Assembly: GCF_040548735.1 (NCBI RefSeq) | Contig: NZ_JBEPSD010000002.1 | Location: 124,001 to 188,000 of the forward strand | Length of the DNA: 64,000 nucleotides | Direction: 5' to 3' | Origin: Rhodanobacter soli | GTDB lineage: Bacteria > Pseudomonadota > Gammaproteobacteria > Xanthomonadales > Rhodanobacteraceae | The notes under the pieces: generated by a model | Databases searched by the model: none | What the model was told of the DNA's origin: nothing | The model's input: the letters and a program-made list of their open reading frames with translations, nothing else | Program-made: the position numbers and the translations under genes | Shown here: one piece after another, positions 1 to 8,306 of the stretch | How the letters are laid out: each line of letters begins with the position of its first letter | How positions within the stretch are numbered: the stretch's first letter is position 1

Positions 1-2
1 GC

Positions 3-1247
3 CGGCTCGGCGGCACCGCGCAGATCGTGAAATACCATCTGAGCGGTACCCTGCCGGGCCTGATCGACCGGCGCCGGGATACGCGCCACGTGCTGGGCGG
101 CGGCGACGAAAGCCTGCTCCTCCACATCGTCTGTTCGCGCGACGGGCCCGACGGCGCGCCGGCTGCCGGACTGCTGCCCTTGCAGGTGCTGTGGCGTACC
201 GCCGACACGGCTTCCGCCGCCGATAGCATGCCGGCGGATTTCAGGCTGATGTTCGCGCGCATGGTCGAGTTCAATCGCGAGTGCGACAAATACGCCGACG
301 AGATCATGGCCGCCGCGCCGGCGCGGCCGGTCGCCGAAACGCGCCACACCGCGGCCATCGACCGGCTGTTCCATGCCGCCGACTGGCTGGCGATGCATTT
401 CCAGCGGCGGGTACTGCTGGCCATGCGCCTGACTTACACGCTGGCGGCCTTGATGGGCATCGCCTTCACGTTCTATGCGCACATGCCCGCGCAGAACTTC
501 CTGATCTACCTGTTCCTGGTCCTGTTCGCCAGCGGCGGCGCGGTGGCGGCGCTGGCCCGGTATCGCGGCTGGCACCGCAAGTATCTGGATTACCGCGCGC
601 TGGCGGAGGGCTTGCGGATCCAGTCGTACTGGCGGCGGGCGGGCATCTCGGCGAATGCCGACCACGAATTCGCGCATGACAACTTCCTGCAGAGGCAGAA
701 CATCGAACTGGGCTGGATCCGCAACGTCATGCGCGCCGCCGGCCTCGACGTGGTGACCGCTCCGACGGCGTCCCCGCCGACCGCACTGGCGGACGTCATT
801 GCGGAATGGGTGGGGGAATCGGGGAAGTCCGGGCAGCTTCATTACTACGAGCGCAAGACCATCGAGCGCACCGGCCTGCACCACGTGACCGAAGCGATCG
901 GCTCGCTCAGCCTGTGGGGCGGCGTGGCGATCAGCGTGTTCCTTGCCATATTCGTGCTCAAGCTGTCGCAGGAAACCAAGACCACCCTGGTGATGATCAT
1001 GGCGGTGCTGTCGATCATGGCCGCCGTGCGCGAGGCTTACGCCTACCGCAAGGCCGACAAGGAATTGATCAGGCAGTACCGTTTCATGCAGCGCATCTTC
1101 GCCAGCGCACGCACGGCATTGGACCGCACGCACGATCCCGTGCTGCAGCGGCAGATCCTGCTTTCGCTCGGCGACGCCGCACTCACCGAACACGCCGAAT
1201 GGACGCTGATGCAGCGCGAACGCCAGGTGGAGCACAGCAAGCTCTGA
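3..1247 (+). CDS. SLOG/SLATT-like membrane protein, N-terminus cut by window edge
   Basis: The reading frame is open to the left edge, so the N-terminus lies outside the window; a GTG at 27 is internal. The visible ~415 residues start with a short globular segment (GGTAQIVKYHL) and then carry four hydrophobic segments in two pairs. The first pair is at about residues 130-180 counted from the GTG at 27, the second at about 290-340. Each pair is followed by a similar basic, Tyr-rich helix (YLDYRALAEGLRIQ and YRKADKELIRQYRFM). Paired 2TM units with such helices resemble SLATT domains, predicted pore-forming effectors that occur with SLOG nucleotide-sensor domains, so the missing part could be a SLOG domain. 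The frame is convergent with pnuT. The family call rests on remembered architecture only, and a plain unknown membrane protein remains possible. Confidence 0.5.
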   Translation, partial: RLGGTAQIVKYHLSGTLPGLIDRRRDTRHVLGGGDESLLLHIVCSRDGPDGAPAAGLLPLQVLWRTADTASAADSMPADFRLMFARMVEFNRECDKYADEIMAAAPARPVAETRHTAAIDRLFHAADWLAMHFQRRVLLAMRLTYTLAALMGIAFTFYAHMPAQNFLIYLFLVLFASGGAVAALARYRGWHRKYLDYRALAEGLRIQSYWRRAGISANADHEFAHDNFLQRQNIELGWIRNVMRAAGLDVVTAPTASPPTALADVIAEWVGESGKSGQLHYYERKTIERTGLHHVTEAIGSLSLWGGVAISVFLAIFVLKLSQETKTTLVMIMAVLSIMAAVREAYAYRKADKELIRQYRFMQRIFASARTALDRTHDPVLQRQILLSLGDAALTEHAEWTLMQRERQVEHSKL

Positions 1248-1313
1248 TCGTTCCGGCTTGTCGGGCGCCGAGTGGAGGCTTCCGGGGAGCGATGTCCGGT
1301 GCCGCCACGAGCT

Positions 1314-1901
1314 TCAATGAGGTGAGATGGGGAGAGGCGGCGTGGGTGCCTTGTCCACGCGCTGCCATGCGCGCAGGCCGATCACCGCCAGCAGCACGAA
1401 GCCCGCGTACAGCACCGAGGTGATCAGCAGGTGCTTGTAGACGTATTCGCCCACGTAGATCACGTCCACCACGATCCACAGCCACCACGCGGCGACGTGC
1501 CGCTTCGCTTGCCACCACTGCGCGACCAGGCTGAAGGCGGTCAGCGCCGCATCCAGCCAGGGCAGGGCGGCGTCGGTTCGGTAGTGCATGAACGCGCCCA
1601 GCGCCAGCGCGCCGAGGCTGCCGAGCGCCAGGTGCACGATCGCCTGCCGCCGTGGCAGTGCGGCCACTTCCACGCGGCCGTCCTCGCCCATGTGCTGCAG
1701 CCAGCGGTACCAGCCGTAGCCGATCAGCAGCGCGAACGCCAGCTGCAGCAGCGCGTCGGAGTAGAGCTTCGCGTCGACGAACACCCACGCGTAGACCAGC
1801 ACCGAGATCAGCCCCACCGGCCAGCACCACGGACGCCGGCGGGTGGTGAGCCAGACGGCCCAGGCGCTGACCAGCGCGGCGATGAGTTCGACCCAGGTCA
1901 T
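1314..1901 (-). CDS. pnuT: PnuC-family transporter, probable thiamine transporter PnuT
   Basis: This 195-residue inner-membrane protein has the PnuC fold pattern: about seven hydrophobic segments with many Trp residues, including WCWPVGLISVLVYAW near the N-terminus and WWLWIVVDVIYVGEYVYK near residue 145. PnuC relatives carry unphosphorylated vitamins (nicotinamide riboside, riboflavin, thiamine) by facilitated diffusion. The gene starts one base after the stop of a TonB receptor that follows a TPP riboswitch, which points to thiamine as substrate, hence PnuT. The family is clear from sequence; the substrate is inferred from the riboswitch. A thiamine kinase would be needed to trap the vitamin inside. 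Confidence 0.85.
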   Translation of the reverse strand: MTWVELIAALVSAWAVWLTTRRRPWCWPVGLISVLVYAWVFVDAKLYSDALLQLAFALLIGYGWYRWLQHMGEDGRVEVAALPRRQAIVHLALGSLGALALGAFMHYRTDAALPWLDAALTAFSLVAQWWQAKRHVAAWWLWIVVDVIYVGEYVYKHLLITSVLYAGFVLLAVIGLRAWQRVDKAPTPPLPISPH

Positions 1902-1902
1902 G

Positions 1903-4086
1903 TCAGAACGCGACGGTCAAGGAGAGCCGGGCCAGCCGCGGCGCGCCCGGGAACAGGTAGCTGTCGCCGCCGGAGCTGCCGGTGTCGCGCCAGTAGAAGC
2001 GGTTGAACACGTTGTCGACACTGAGCCGCCAGGTCAGCGCATGACCGTTCCACTGGTTGGCGTAACGCAGGCCGGCGTCGAACACGTTGTAGGCCGGCAC
2101 GCGGGTCAAACCGTTCGGCGTGGCCACGTTGGGGCTGGCGTAGCGCCAGCCGCCGAGCAGGCCGAGCCGGGGCGCGAACGGCAGGCGGTAGTCGACATAC
2201 AACGCGCTGCGCAGGCGCGGCACGTTGACCACCTGGTGGCCTTCGTAGGCCGGCGCGCCGGTGTCCTCGGCACGCGCCTGGATCAGGTTGAGGCTGGCGG
2301 TGAGGCGCAGGTTGTCGGTGACTTGTCCGGCCGCGTTGAGTTCCAGTCCGCTGTGCACCTCGTTGCCCTGCTGCACGAAGGTGAAGCCTTCGGCGGTGCT
2401 GTCCGGCCGGGCGAACTGGTACGGTTGGCGGAGGCGGTACAGCGCGGCCGAAAGGCTCAGTGCGTCGCTCCAGGCGTACTTCACGCCGGCTTCGGCCTGG
2501 CGCGCCAGCAGCGGGGCCAGCGTGGTGCCGCCGTTCGAGGTCCAGTACGGCGCCTCGTTGCCCAGCGACAGGCTTTCGCTGTAGCTGACGTAGGTGGTCA
2601 GTTGCGTGGTGGGCTGCCACAGCACGGCCGCCTGCGGCAGCGCCTTGCCGAGGCGGGTGTCGCGTTCGGGTGCGCCGGTGTCGTCATAGGCGCGCTCGTG
2701 CAGGCGCACGAAGCGGCCGCCGAGCAGCACCTGCCACTGCGGCCCGAGATGCACGCGGTCCAGCGCGAACACCGAATGCTGCCAACTGGTCAGCCGGCGT
2801 GCCGACGCGCCGGGCTGGTTCGGCGACGGCGCGAAATAGGGCGGATCGACTTCGTCGATATTGGCGGTGCCGACGTAGTCGTAAACGTAGGGGCGGCGGT
2901 CGATGGTGCGACGGAACGCGCTGGCGCCGAGGCTGACTTCGTGGTTGAGCGGGCCGGTGTCGAACGAGCCCTTCAATACGGCACGTGCCTCGTCGTTGAC
3001 GCGGGTGTCGTCGGGGCTGCGGTAGTCGTAGACGTCGTAGTCGCCGTTCGGCGCGAAGAACCAGCCGGGCGTGGCGCCGCTGGCGCAGTCGGGCGAGTAG
3101 AAGCAGCCGTAGGCGAACGCCACGTTGTCGTCGATCACGACATGGCTGTGGCCGGCCGACAGTTGCGCGCTCCAGCGGTCGTTGAAGCGGTAGTCGAAGC
3201 GCAGCGTGTTGTTGCTGGCGTCGATGCCCACCGGCCGCTGCCATGGTTCGAAGCCGAGCATGCGGGTGCGGCTGGGGTGCGCCGGAATCATGCTGCCGCC
3301 GAGCAGCTGGTAGCCGGAGACCGAGCGCTGCCCGCTGGTCTGGTAGTTGGTGTCCAGCCGCAGCGTGGCGTTCGAGCCGATCTTCCAGTCGGCGGCCAGC
3401 GAGAGGAACGTGCGGCGGCCATCGGCGTGCCGGACGTAGGAGTTCATGTCCTCGTGGGCGGCATTCACGCGCACGCCGAAGCTGGGTGAGAGCCAGGCGC
3501 CCACGTCCATCGCGAGGTAACGCGAGCCGTGCGAGTCGGTGCCGACGGTGGCGCTGCGCGCGTCGGCCGGGCGCTTGCTGACGTAGTTGATCAGCCCGCC
3601 CGGCGCGACCACGCCCGCTTCGAGGCCACCGAGGCCCTTGAGGATTTCCACGCGCTCTTTGTCTTCCAGCGGCTGCAGCTGTTCGCCGGCCATGCTCATT
3701 TCGTTGAACCGGAAGCCGGTGGCCGGATCCAGCGCATAACCGCGGATGGCGATGTCCTGGTAGTAGCCGACCGGCGCGTAGCTGTCGCCGAGTGCGGCGT
3801 CGGCACGCGCCAGCTCGCTGAGCGTGCGCGGCTGGCGGTCGTCGATCTGGTCGCGGGTGATCACCGTGATCGCGGCGGGCGTGTCCTGCAACGGTGCATT
3901 GCCGAAGCTGCCGAAGGTGTCCAGTTGCGAATTGTCGGCGTGGTAGCCCTTGGTGGTGTCGGCTTCCACGTGCACCGGCGCCAGCCGCGTGGTCTGCGGT
4001 TCGCTGGTGGTGTCGCCGGCATGGACGGGCGCCATGGCCGAGAGCAGGGCGAGGATCAGGGGAGTGCGGGAGAGAGGCATCGTCAT
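1903..4086 (-). CDS. TonB-dependent outer-membrane receptor, probable thiamine/precursor uptake
   Basis: The 727-residue protein has a signal peptide (MPLSRTPLILALLSAMAPVHA), a plug domain with DTPAAITVITRDQI and a VEILKG-APGGLINYVSK segment typical of siderophore-type TonB receptors, then a long beta-barrel ending in Phe (LSLTVAF). It would move a substrate across the outer membrane using TonB-ExbBD energy. The start was placed at ATG 4086 (ATG 4080 is also possible) because the frame further upstream runs through the riboswitch. By sequence alone it looks like a siderophore receptor; the TPP riboswitch upstream and pnuT downstream argue for thiamine or a thiamine precursor. No Shine-Dalgarno is obvious before either ATG. 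Confidence 0.85.
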   Translation of the reverse strand: MTMPLSRTPLILALLSAMAPVHAGDTTSEPQTTRLAPVHVEADTTKGYHADNSQLDTFGSFGNAPLQDTPAAITVITRDQIDDRQPRTLSELARADAALGDSYAPVGYYQDIAIRGYALDPATGFRFNEMSMAGEQLQPLEDKERVEILKGLGGLEAGVVAPGGLINYVSKRPADARSATVGTDSHGSRYLAMDVGAWLSPSFGVRVNAAHEDMNSYVRHADGRRTFLSLAADWKIGSNATLRLDTNYQTSGQRSVSGYQLLGGSMIPAHPSRTRMLGFEPWQRPVGIDASNNTLRFDYRFNDRWSAQLSAGHSHVVIDDNVAFAYGCFYSPDCASGATPGWFFAPNGDYDVYDYRSPDDTRVNDEARAVLKGSFDTGPLNHEVSLGASAFRRTIDRRPYVYDYVGTANIDEVDPPYFAPSPNQPGASARRLTSWQHSVFALDRVHLGPQWQVLLGGRFVRLHERAYDDTGAPERDTRLGKALPQAAVLWQPTTQLTTYVSYSESLSLGNEAPYWTSNGGTTLAPLLARQAEAGVKYAWSDALSLSAALYRLRQPYQFARPDSTAEGFTFVQQGNEVHSGLELNAAGQVTDNLRLTASLNLIQARAEDTGAPAYEGHQVVNVPRLRSALYVDYRLPFAPRLGLLGGWRYASPNVATPNGLTRVPAYNVFDAGLRYANQWNGHALTWRLSVDNVFNRFYWRDTGSSGGDSYLFPGAPRLARLSLTVAF

Positions 4087-4153
4087 CGTCGTCGTCGGTG
4101 GGTACGGACGAAGCGACGGCGACCCGGCTGTCGCGAGGACATGCCGGATCTGC

Positions 4154-4230
4154 AAGCTCCCTACGCCGGTACTAACCGGGTCAGGTTCCAAGGGACTCTC
4201 TCAGCCCGGCAACGCCGGGCACCCCCGCTT
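4154..4230 (-). promoter_or_regulatory. TPP (THI-box) riboswitch aptamer
   Basis: Read on the minus strand, the segment contains the conserved TPP aptamer blocks in order: P1 AAGC, GGGGGUGCCC, a GGC-GUU-GCC hairpin, CUGAGAGAGUCCC, ACCUGACCCGGUUAGUACCGG, then CGUAGGGA and the closing GCUU. CUGAGA and GCGUAGGGA are the signature pyrophosphate- and pyrimidine-sensor regions. About 67 bases separate it from the receptor start. It should repress the receptor and pnuT when TPP is plentiful. The kinase-like gene ends upstream of it and so is not under its control. Confidence 0.95.
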
Positions 4231-4268
4231 CAAGAACGCCTATTGAACCACGAATTGCCGCGCGATGG

Positions 4269-5405
4269 TCAGCCGGGTTCGCGGATGGCCTGCAGCATGG
4301 CCTGGCCGGCCGGTGTATGGAACCACGCGGCGTGGCCGCGCAGGAAGGTGTCGTAGGCCACGTCGGCGTTCGCGCGCGAATGCGTGATGGCGTGGAAGTA
4401 CTCCACCTCGGACAGCGCGAAATCCACATGCACCAGCGGCAGCAGGTCCGCCAGCAGGCGCAGGTCGGCCGCCTGCAGCGGACGTTGCCGACGGTAGCCT
4501 TCGATCAGCGCGCGGGCGACGTCGGGATGGGCGGCGTCGATGCCGCTGTCGAGCGCCAGCCAGGCGATGGCGTTGCGTTCGATCGCGGTGGCGAGGTCGA
4601 ACAGCGCAAAGTTGGCGGCGGCGAGGCCGAAATCGAGCACGGCGCTGATCCGCGCGTCGCTGCCGCCGTCGCTCCAGCACAGGTTGGAAACGTGCCAGTC
4701 GCCATGCGTCCATAGCCGCGCCTGCTGCGCCAGCCGCGGCTGGGCGGCGGCGTGCCAGGGAGCGAGCAGTTCGGTGAAGTCGAGTTGCCAGTCGCGACCG
4801 CGCAGGTAGTCGGCCAAACCGGGCCGCTGCGGCAGTTGCGCGCGCAGCGCGGCGACGGGATCGCGCGCAGCGATCAGCTCGCTGCGCGCGACCAGGATAT
4901 GGGTGTCGCGCTGGGACGCGCGGTAGTCCGCGGCCGCGTCGTGCAACGCAGCCAGCATGCGGCCGGCGCTGAGCGCGTGCGCGTGGTTCGGCAGCGGTTC
5001 CCACGAGATCGCCTCGCGATACAGGTCGATGCCGGCGGCGCGCTCGTGCACCTCGTAGATCCAGTCGCCTATCGCTACCGCGGTCTGTTCCCGCGCATCG
5101 CGCAGCACCGCCGGGATCGGCATGCCGTGGTCGCGCAGGTGCGTGATGAAGCGATGTTCCTCGGTGAGCGTGGCGGCCGAGCGCACGCTGCAGTGATGGC
5201 GCTTGACGAAGACGGTGGCGTGCTCCGTCTCGACCAGGCACGCCGCCGACAGCGGGCGCGGGCTGTGCCAGCCGAGGCGGATCGGCGCGCCGAGCGCCGG
5301 GTAGCCGCGCAGCAGCGTCTCGACCTCGCCGGCGGTCAGCGGCGGCCAGTCCGGCGGCGTGTTGTCACCGGCCAGCCCGTGGGCGAGGTGGAGCGGGTCG
5401 TTCAT
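4269..5405 (-). CDS. APH/choline-kinase-like phosphotransferase
   Basis: The 378-residue protein has the aminoglycoside phosphotransferase/choline kinase fold. The catalytic loop is HGDWHVSN at residues 234-241 and the metal-binding DFG at 258-260. The N-lobe has the nucleotide-binding Lys region (TVFVKRHH) and a likely Glu partner. Members phosphorylate small alcohols such as choline, homoserine, thiamine or antibiotics. It is transcribed toward the TPP riboswitch and ends 38 bases before the aptamer, so it has its own promoter. Thiamine kinase is an attractive guess because PnuT import needs one, but nothing in the sequence fixes the substrate. Confidence 0.75.
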   Translation of the reverse strand: MNDPLHLAHGLAGDNTPPDWPPLTAGEVETLLRGYPALGAPIRLGWHSPRPLSAACLVETEHATVFVKRHHCSVRSAATLTEEHRFITHLRDHGMPIPAVLRDAREQTAVAIGDWIYEVHERAAGIDLYREAISWEPLPNHAHALSAGRMLAALHDAAADYRASQRDTHILVARSELIAARDPVAALRAQLPQRPGLADYLRGRDWQLDFTELLAPWHAAAQPRLAQQARLWTHGDWHVSNLCWSDGGSDARISAVLDFGLAAANFALFDLATAIERNAIAWLALDSGIDAAHPDVARALIEGYRRQRPLQAADLRLLADLLPLVHVDFALSEVEYFHAITHSRANADVAYDTFLRGHAAWFHTPAGQAMLQAIREPG

Positions 5406-5540
5406 GGGATGGCGCGGTATCCGCAGGCAGGACAGGCCGTGGATTATCCCCGAAAGGACGGGGCATCACGTTCGACCACCATCGGCACGCGACGTGCCAT
5501 CCCTATAATGCCCAGCTTTCCCCTGCGGTGCCCCCGTTCC

Positions 5541-6443
5541 ATGAGTGCGATGCTGCTGCTGTTCGCCTGCCTGATCCTCGGCACCCTGGTGGCGCGCTAC
5601 GCGAAACCGCCGGTGGGGATCGTGCAGGGCATCAACTGGTGGGTGCTCAACGTGGCGCTTTCGGCGCTGGTGCTGGAACTGATCCCGAAGGTGAGGTTCG
5701 ACCCGCAGCTGTGGTTTCCGGTGGCGGCGATGTGGCTCACCTTCGGCGGCGCCTGGCTGCTGTTCGGCCTGCTCGGGCCGCGGCTGGGCTGGTCGCGGCA
5801 GCGCACCGGGGCGCTGATCCTGGTGTGCGGCCTGGGCAACACCTCGTTCATGGGTTACCCGCTGATGCAGGCGCTGCACGGCAAGGAAGGCCTGGCGCTG
5901 GCGGTGGTGGCCGACCAGTTGGGCTGCTTCCCGGTGCTGGCTTCGGCCGGCATCGTGGTGGCCTCGATCTATTCCGGGCGCAAGCCGCAGTTGGGCCTGA
6001 TCGCGCGGCGCATCGGCACGTTTCCGCCGTTCATCGCCTTGCTGGTGGGTATCGTGGCCGGCCTGGGCGGCGGCTGGCCCGCACTGCTGGACGGCGTGTT
6101 CGGGCCGATCGGCGCCACGCTGACGCCGCTGGCATTGTTTTCGGTGGGCCTGCAGTTCAAGTTCCACCCGGGCCAGCAGCAGCTTGGCGCGGCCAGCGTG
6201 GGCCTGGGCTGGAAGCTGCTGCTGGCGCCGCTGGCGTGCTGGGCGATGGGCACGGCGGCCGGCGTAGGTGGACTGGTGCTGACCGTCGGCGTGCTGCAGG
6301 CGGCGATGGCGCCGATGGTGTCGGCGACGATCCTGGCCGACGAGTACGATCTGGAACCGACCCTGGCAAATACCGTGCTGGGCGCCGGCATCGTGCTGTC
6401 GCTGCTCACCATCCCGCTGGGCAACCTGCTGCTCGGGGCTTAG
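5541..6443 (+). CDS. AEC-family (auxin efflux carrier-like) permease
   Basis: This 300-residue protein is almost entirely hydrophobic, with about ten predicted transmembrane segments and the AEC family layout of two five-helix halves. CGLGNTSFMGYPLMQAL in the first half and VLQAAMAPMVSATILADEY in the second are typical of these secondary transporters, which in bacteria export or import malate, malonate and related acids. The start at ATG 5541 gives MSAMLLLFACLILG, a natural first helix; the open frame further upstream is antisense to the kinase-like gene. Substrate is unknown. It is followed 71 bases later by the first response regulator. Confidence 0.85.
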   Translation: MSAMLLLFACLILGTLVARYAKPPVGIVQGINWWVLNVALSALVLELIPKVRFDPQLWFPVAAMWLTFGGAWLLFGLLGPRLGWSRQRTGALILVCGLGNTSFMGYPLMQALHGKEGLALAVVADQLGCFPVLASAGIVVASIYSGRKPQLGLIARRIGTFPPFIALLVGIVAGLGGGWPALLDGVFGPIGATLTPLALFSVGLQFKFHPGQQQLGAASVGLGWKLLLAPLACWAMGTAAGVGGLVLTVGVLQAAMAPMVSATILADEYDLEPTLANTVLGAGIVLSLLTIPLGNLLLGA

Positions 6444-6514
6444 CGCAGCTTGCGTCCTGCCTGCGCTGCCCCGAGACTAGCGCCGGAATCTCATGGGCAG
6501 GGGGAGCTCGTGTC

Positions 6515-7105
6515 ATGGCCGGTTTCGATCTGATCAAGCGCCTGTTCGGCAACGAACACGGCGAGCGCCGTGCGGTGCCCCGCAGCGGCGAACCGAAGGA
6601 AGCCTGGGTTCTGGTGGTGGACGACTCGGCTACCATCCGTGCGGTGCTCGGCAAGATGCTGGCGCAGAACGGCCACGTGGTGCTGAAGGCGGCCGACGGC
6701 GAAAGCGCGCTGGAAATCGCGCGCACGGAACGCCCCGACCTGATCTTCCTCGACATCGTGATGCCCGGCATGAGCGGTTTCGCCGTGTTGCGCGCGTTGC
6801 GCCACGACCTGCTGACACGCGACATCCCGATCGTGATGATTAGCGGCAACCTGCAGGCGACCGAACAGTTCTACGTGCAGCGTTTCGGCGCCGACGATTT
6901 CATGAAGAAGCCGTTCGGTCGCAGCGAGGTGTTCGCGCGCATCGAGCACCTCACGCGCCGCGGCCGGCTGGTGGTGCGCCAGCGCACGGCGGAGGAATCG
7001 CTGCCCGGCGCGCCCGAACACACCGCCGCCGAACACGCCGCGATCCCGGACATCGCGATGCCGGACCCGCAGGACCTGATCGTGCCACCCACCGGGCAGG
7101 CATGA
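6515..7105 (+). CDS. CheY-like single-domain response regulator with tagged ends (copy 1)
   Basis: The 196-residue protein has one receiver domain at about residues 31-150: acidic pair D36-D37, phosphoacceptor D80, Ser110 and K132-P133. There is no DNA-binding or enzymatic output domain. The N-terminal helix FDLIKRLFG and the C-terminal IPDIAMPD (177-184) are shared with a sister gene at 7638, with hslR lying between the two. The receiver resembles PilG/PilH-type regulators of pili and surface behaviour, but no kinase is in view. The ATG at 6515 follows a purine-rich GGGGAG. It probably works by protein-protein contact. Confidence 0.85.
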   Translation: MAGFDLIKRLFGNEHGERRAVPRSGEPKEAWVLVVDDSATIRAVLGKMLAQNGHVVLKAADGESALEIARTERPDLIFLDIVMPGMSGFAVLRALRHDLLTRDIPIVMISGNLQATEQFYVQRFGADDFMKKPFGRSEVFARIEHLTRRGRLVVRQRTAEESLPGAPEHTAAEHAAIPDIAMPDPQDLIVPPTGQA

Positions 7106-7139
7106 CTACCGCGTTCGCGGGGGCGCGATAATCCCCGCG

Positions 7140-7538
7140 ATGAACAAGCCACACACCATCCCGATGACCGATACGCGTGCCGACGTATGGCTGTGGGCGG
7201 CGCGTTTCTTCAAGACGCGCAGCCTGGCCCGGCAGGCGATCGAAGGTGGTCGCATCGACGTCAATGACGCCGGCTGCAAACCGGCCAAGACACTGCACGT
7301 GGGCGACCGCCTGAAGATCAGCCGCGGCGAGGAGCGCCTGGAAGTCGAACTGCTGGTGCTGTCCGACAAACGCGGTCCGGCCAGCGTGGCGCAGACGTTG
7401 TACCGCGAGACCGACGCCAGCCGCGCCGCCCGCGAGGCGGCGCGCGAACAGCATCGGCTGGTCGGCGCGAACGCGCCGCTGAAGCGGCCGGACAAGCAGG
7501 CGCGGCGCGAATTGCGGCGGCTCAAGGATCAGCGCTGA
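7140..7538 (+). CDS. hslR: Heat shock protein 15, S4-domain ribosome-recycling factor
   Basis: The 132-residue protein opens with an S4 RNA-binding domain (ADVWLWAARFFKTRSLA, GRIDVNDAG, KPAKTLHVGDRLKI at residues ~13-60) and ends in a basic, Arg/Lys-rich tail, as in E. coli Hsp15. That protein binds free 50S subunits carrying a nascent chain after premature dissociation and helps recycle them. Length and domain order match the family. It lies 34 bases after the first response regulator and about 100 bases before the second, an unusual place for it. Heat regulation is not visible in the sequence. Confidence 0.93.
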   Translation: MNKPHTIPMTDTRADVWLWAARFFKTRSLARQAIEGGRIDVNDAGCKPAKTLHVGDRLKISRGEERLEVELLVLSDKRGPASVAQTLYRETDASRAAREAAREQHRLVGANAPLKRPDKQARRELRRLKDQR

Positions 7539-7637
7539 GCAGTGCATCGCAGATTGCGGCCCGTATCTGCGGGAATATCCACGCAAATCCACGGGCTTGG
7601 CGTTACTGCGCCATCCCAACAAGGCCGGAGGGCTCGC

Positions 7638-8297
7638 ATGGACGGACACGCACTGATGAATGGCCTTGGTTTCTTCAAGCGCCTGCTCGGCAGCCACGCG
7701 GCCGAGCCTCGCGATGAAGCGCATCTGCAGACGGCGTTGGGCGCGCGCATGCTGGTGGTCGACGATTCGCCCACGATCTGCGCCGTGCTCGGCAAGATGC
7801 TGCGCCAGGACGGCTACGCCGTGCTCAAGGCCACCGAGGGCAGGGATGCGATCGAACTGGCCCGCAGCGAGCAGCCGGCGCTGATCTTCCTGGACATCGT
7901 GATGCCGGGCATGAACGGGTTTGCGGTGTTGCGCGCGCTGCGCCACGACCCGCTGACCCGGGACATCCCGATCGTGATGATCAGCGGCAACCCGCAGGCA
8001 ACCGAGCAGTTCTACGTGCAGCGCTTCGGTGCCGACGATTTCATGCAGAAGCCCTTTGGCCGCGACGAGGTGTATCTGCGCATCGGCCAACTGGTGCAGT
8101 CGGGGCGGCTCGCCGGCCGATTGCCGCCGGTGCAGGTCGAGCTGGCGCCGCCGGTGCTGTCGGCCGAGGAATTGTCCGCCGACGACCTGGCCGACATTCC
8201 CGATATCGCGATGCCCGATGCGGATGCCACGCCGCATCGGGCCGGCGCGACAGCGATGCCGCAAGCCACCTTGCAGGTGGTTCACGGCATCGGCTGA
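7638..8297 (+). CDS. CheY-like single-domain response regulator with tagged ends (copy 2)
   Basis: This 219-residue paralogue of the regulator at 6515 has D42-D43, phosphoacceptor D86 and a QKPFG switch Lys. Runs such as IFLDIVMPGM and ATEQFYVQRFGADDFM are identical in the two proteins. It shares the N-terminal helix (GFFKRLLG) and the C-terminal IPDIAMPD tag (187-194), although the linkers differ. ATG 7638 follows GGAGGG and was chosen; ATG 7656 would line up with the start of copy 1. It converges on katA with 9 bases between stops. Function beyond phospho-signalling is unknown. Confidence 0.85.
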   Translation: MDGHALMNGLGFFKRLLGSHAAEPRDEAHLQTALGARMLVVDDSPTICAVLGKMLRQDGYAVLKATEGRDAIELARSEQPALIFLDIVMPGMNGFAVLRALRHDPLTRDIPIVMISGNPQATEQFYVQRFGADDFMQKPFGRDEVYLRIGQLVQSGRLAGRLPPVQVELAPPVLSAEELSADDLADIPDIAMPDADATPHRAGATAMPQATLQVVHGIG

Positions 8298-8306
8298 CGG
8301 TTCGGG

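Noticed and set aside
1843..3489. A 548-codon plus-strand open frame
   Set aside because: It is antisense to the TonB receptor, which has clear plug and barrel motifs; the frame has no family character.
4752..5540. N-terminal extension of the AEC permease
   Set aside because: It is antisense to the kinase-like gene and not hydrophobic; the permease starts at ATG 5541.
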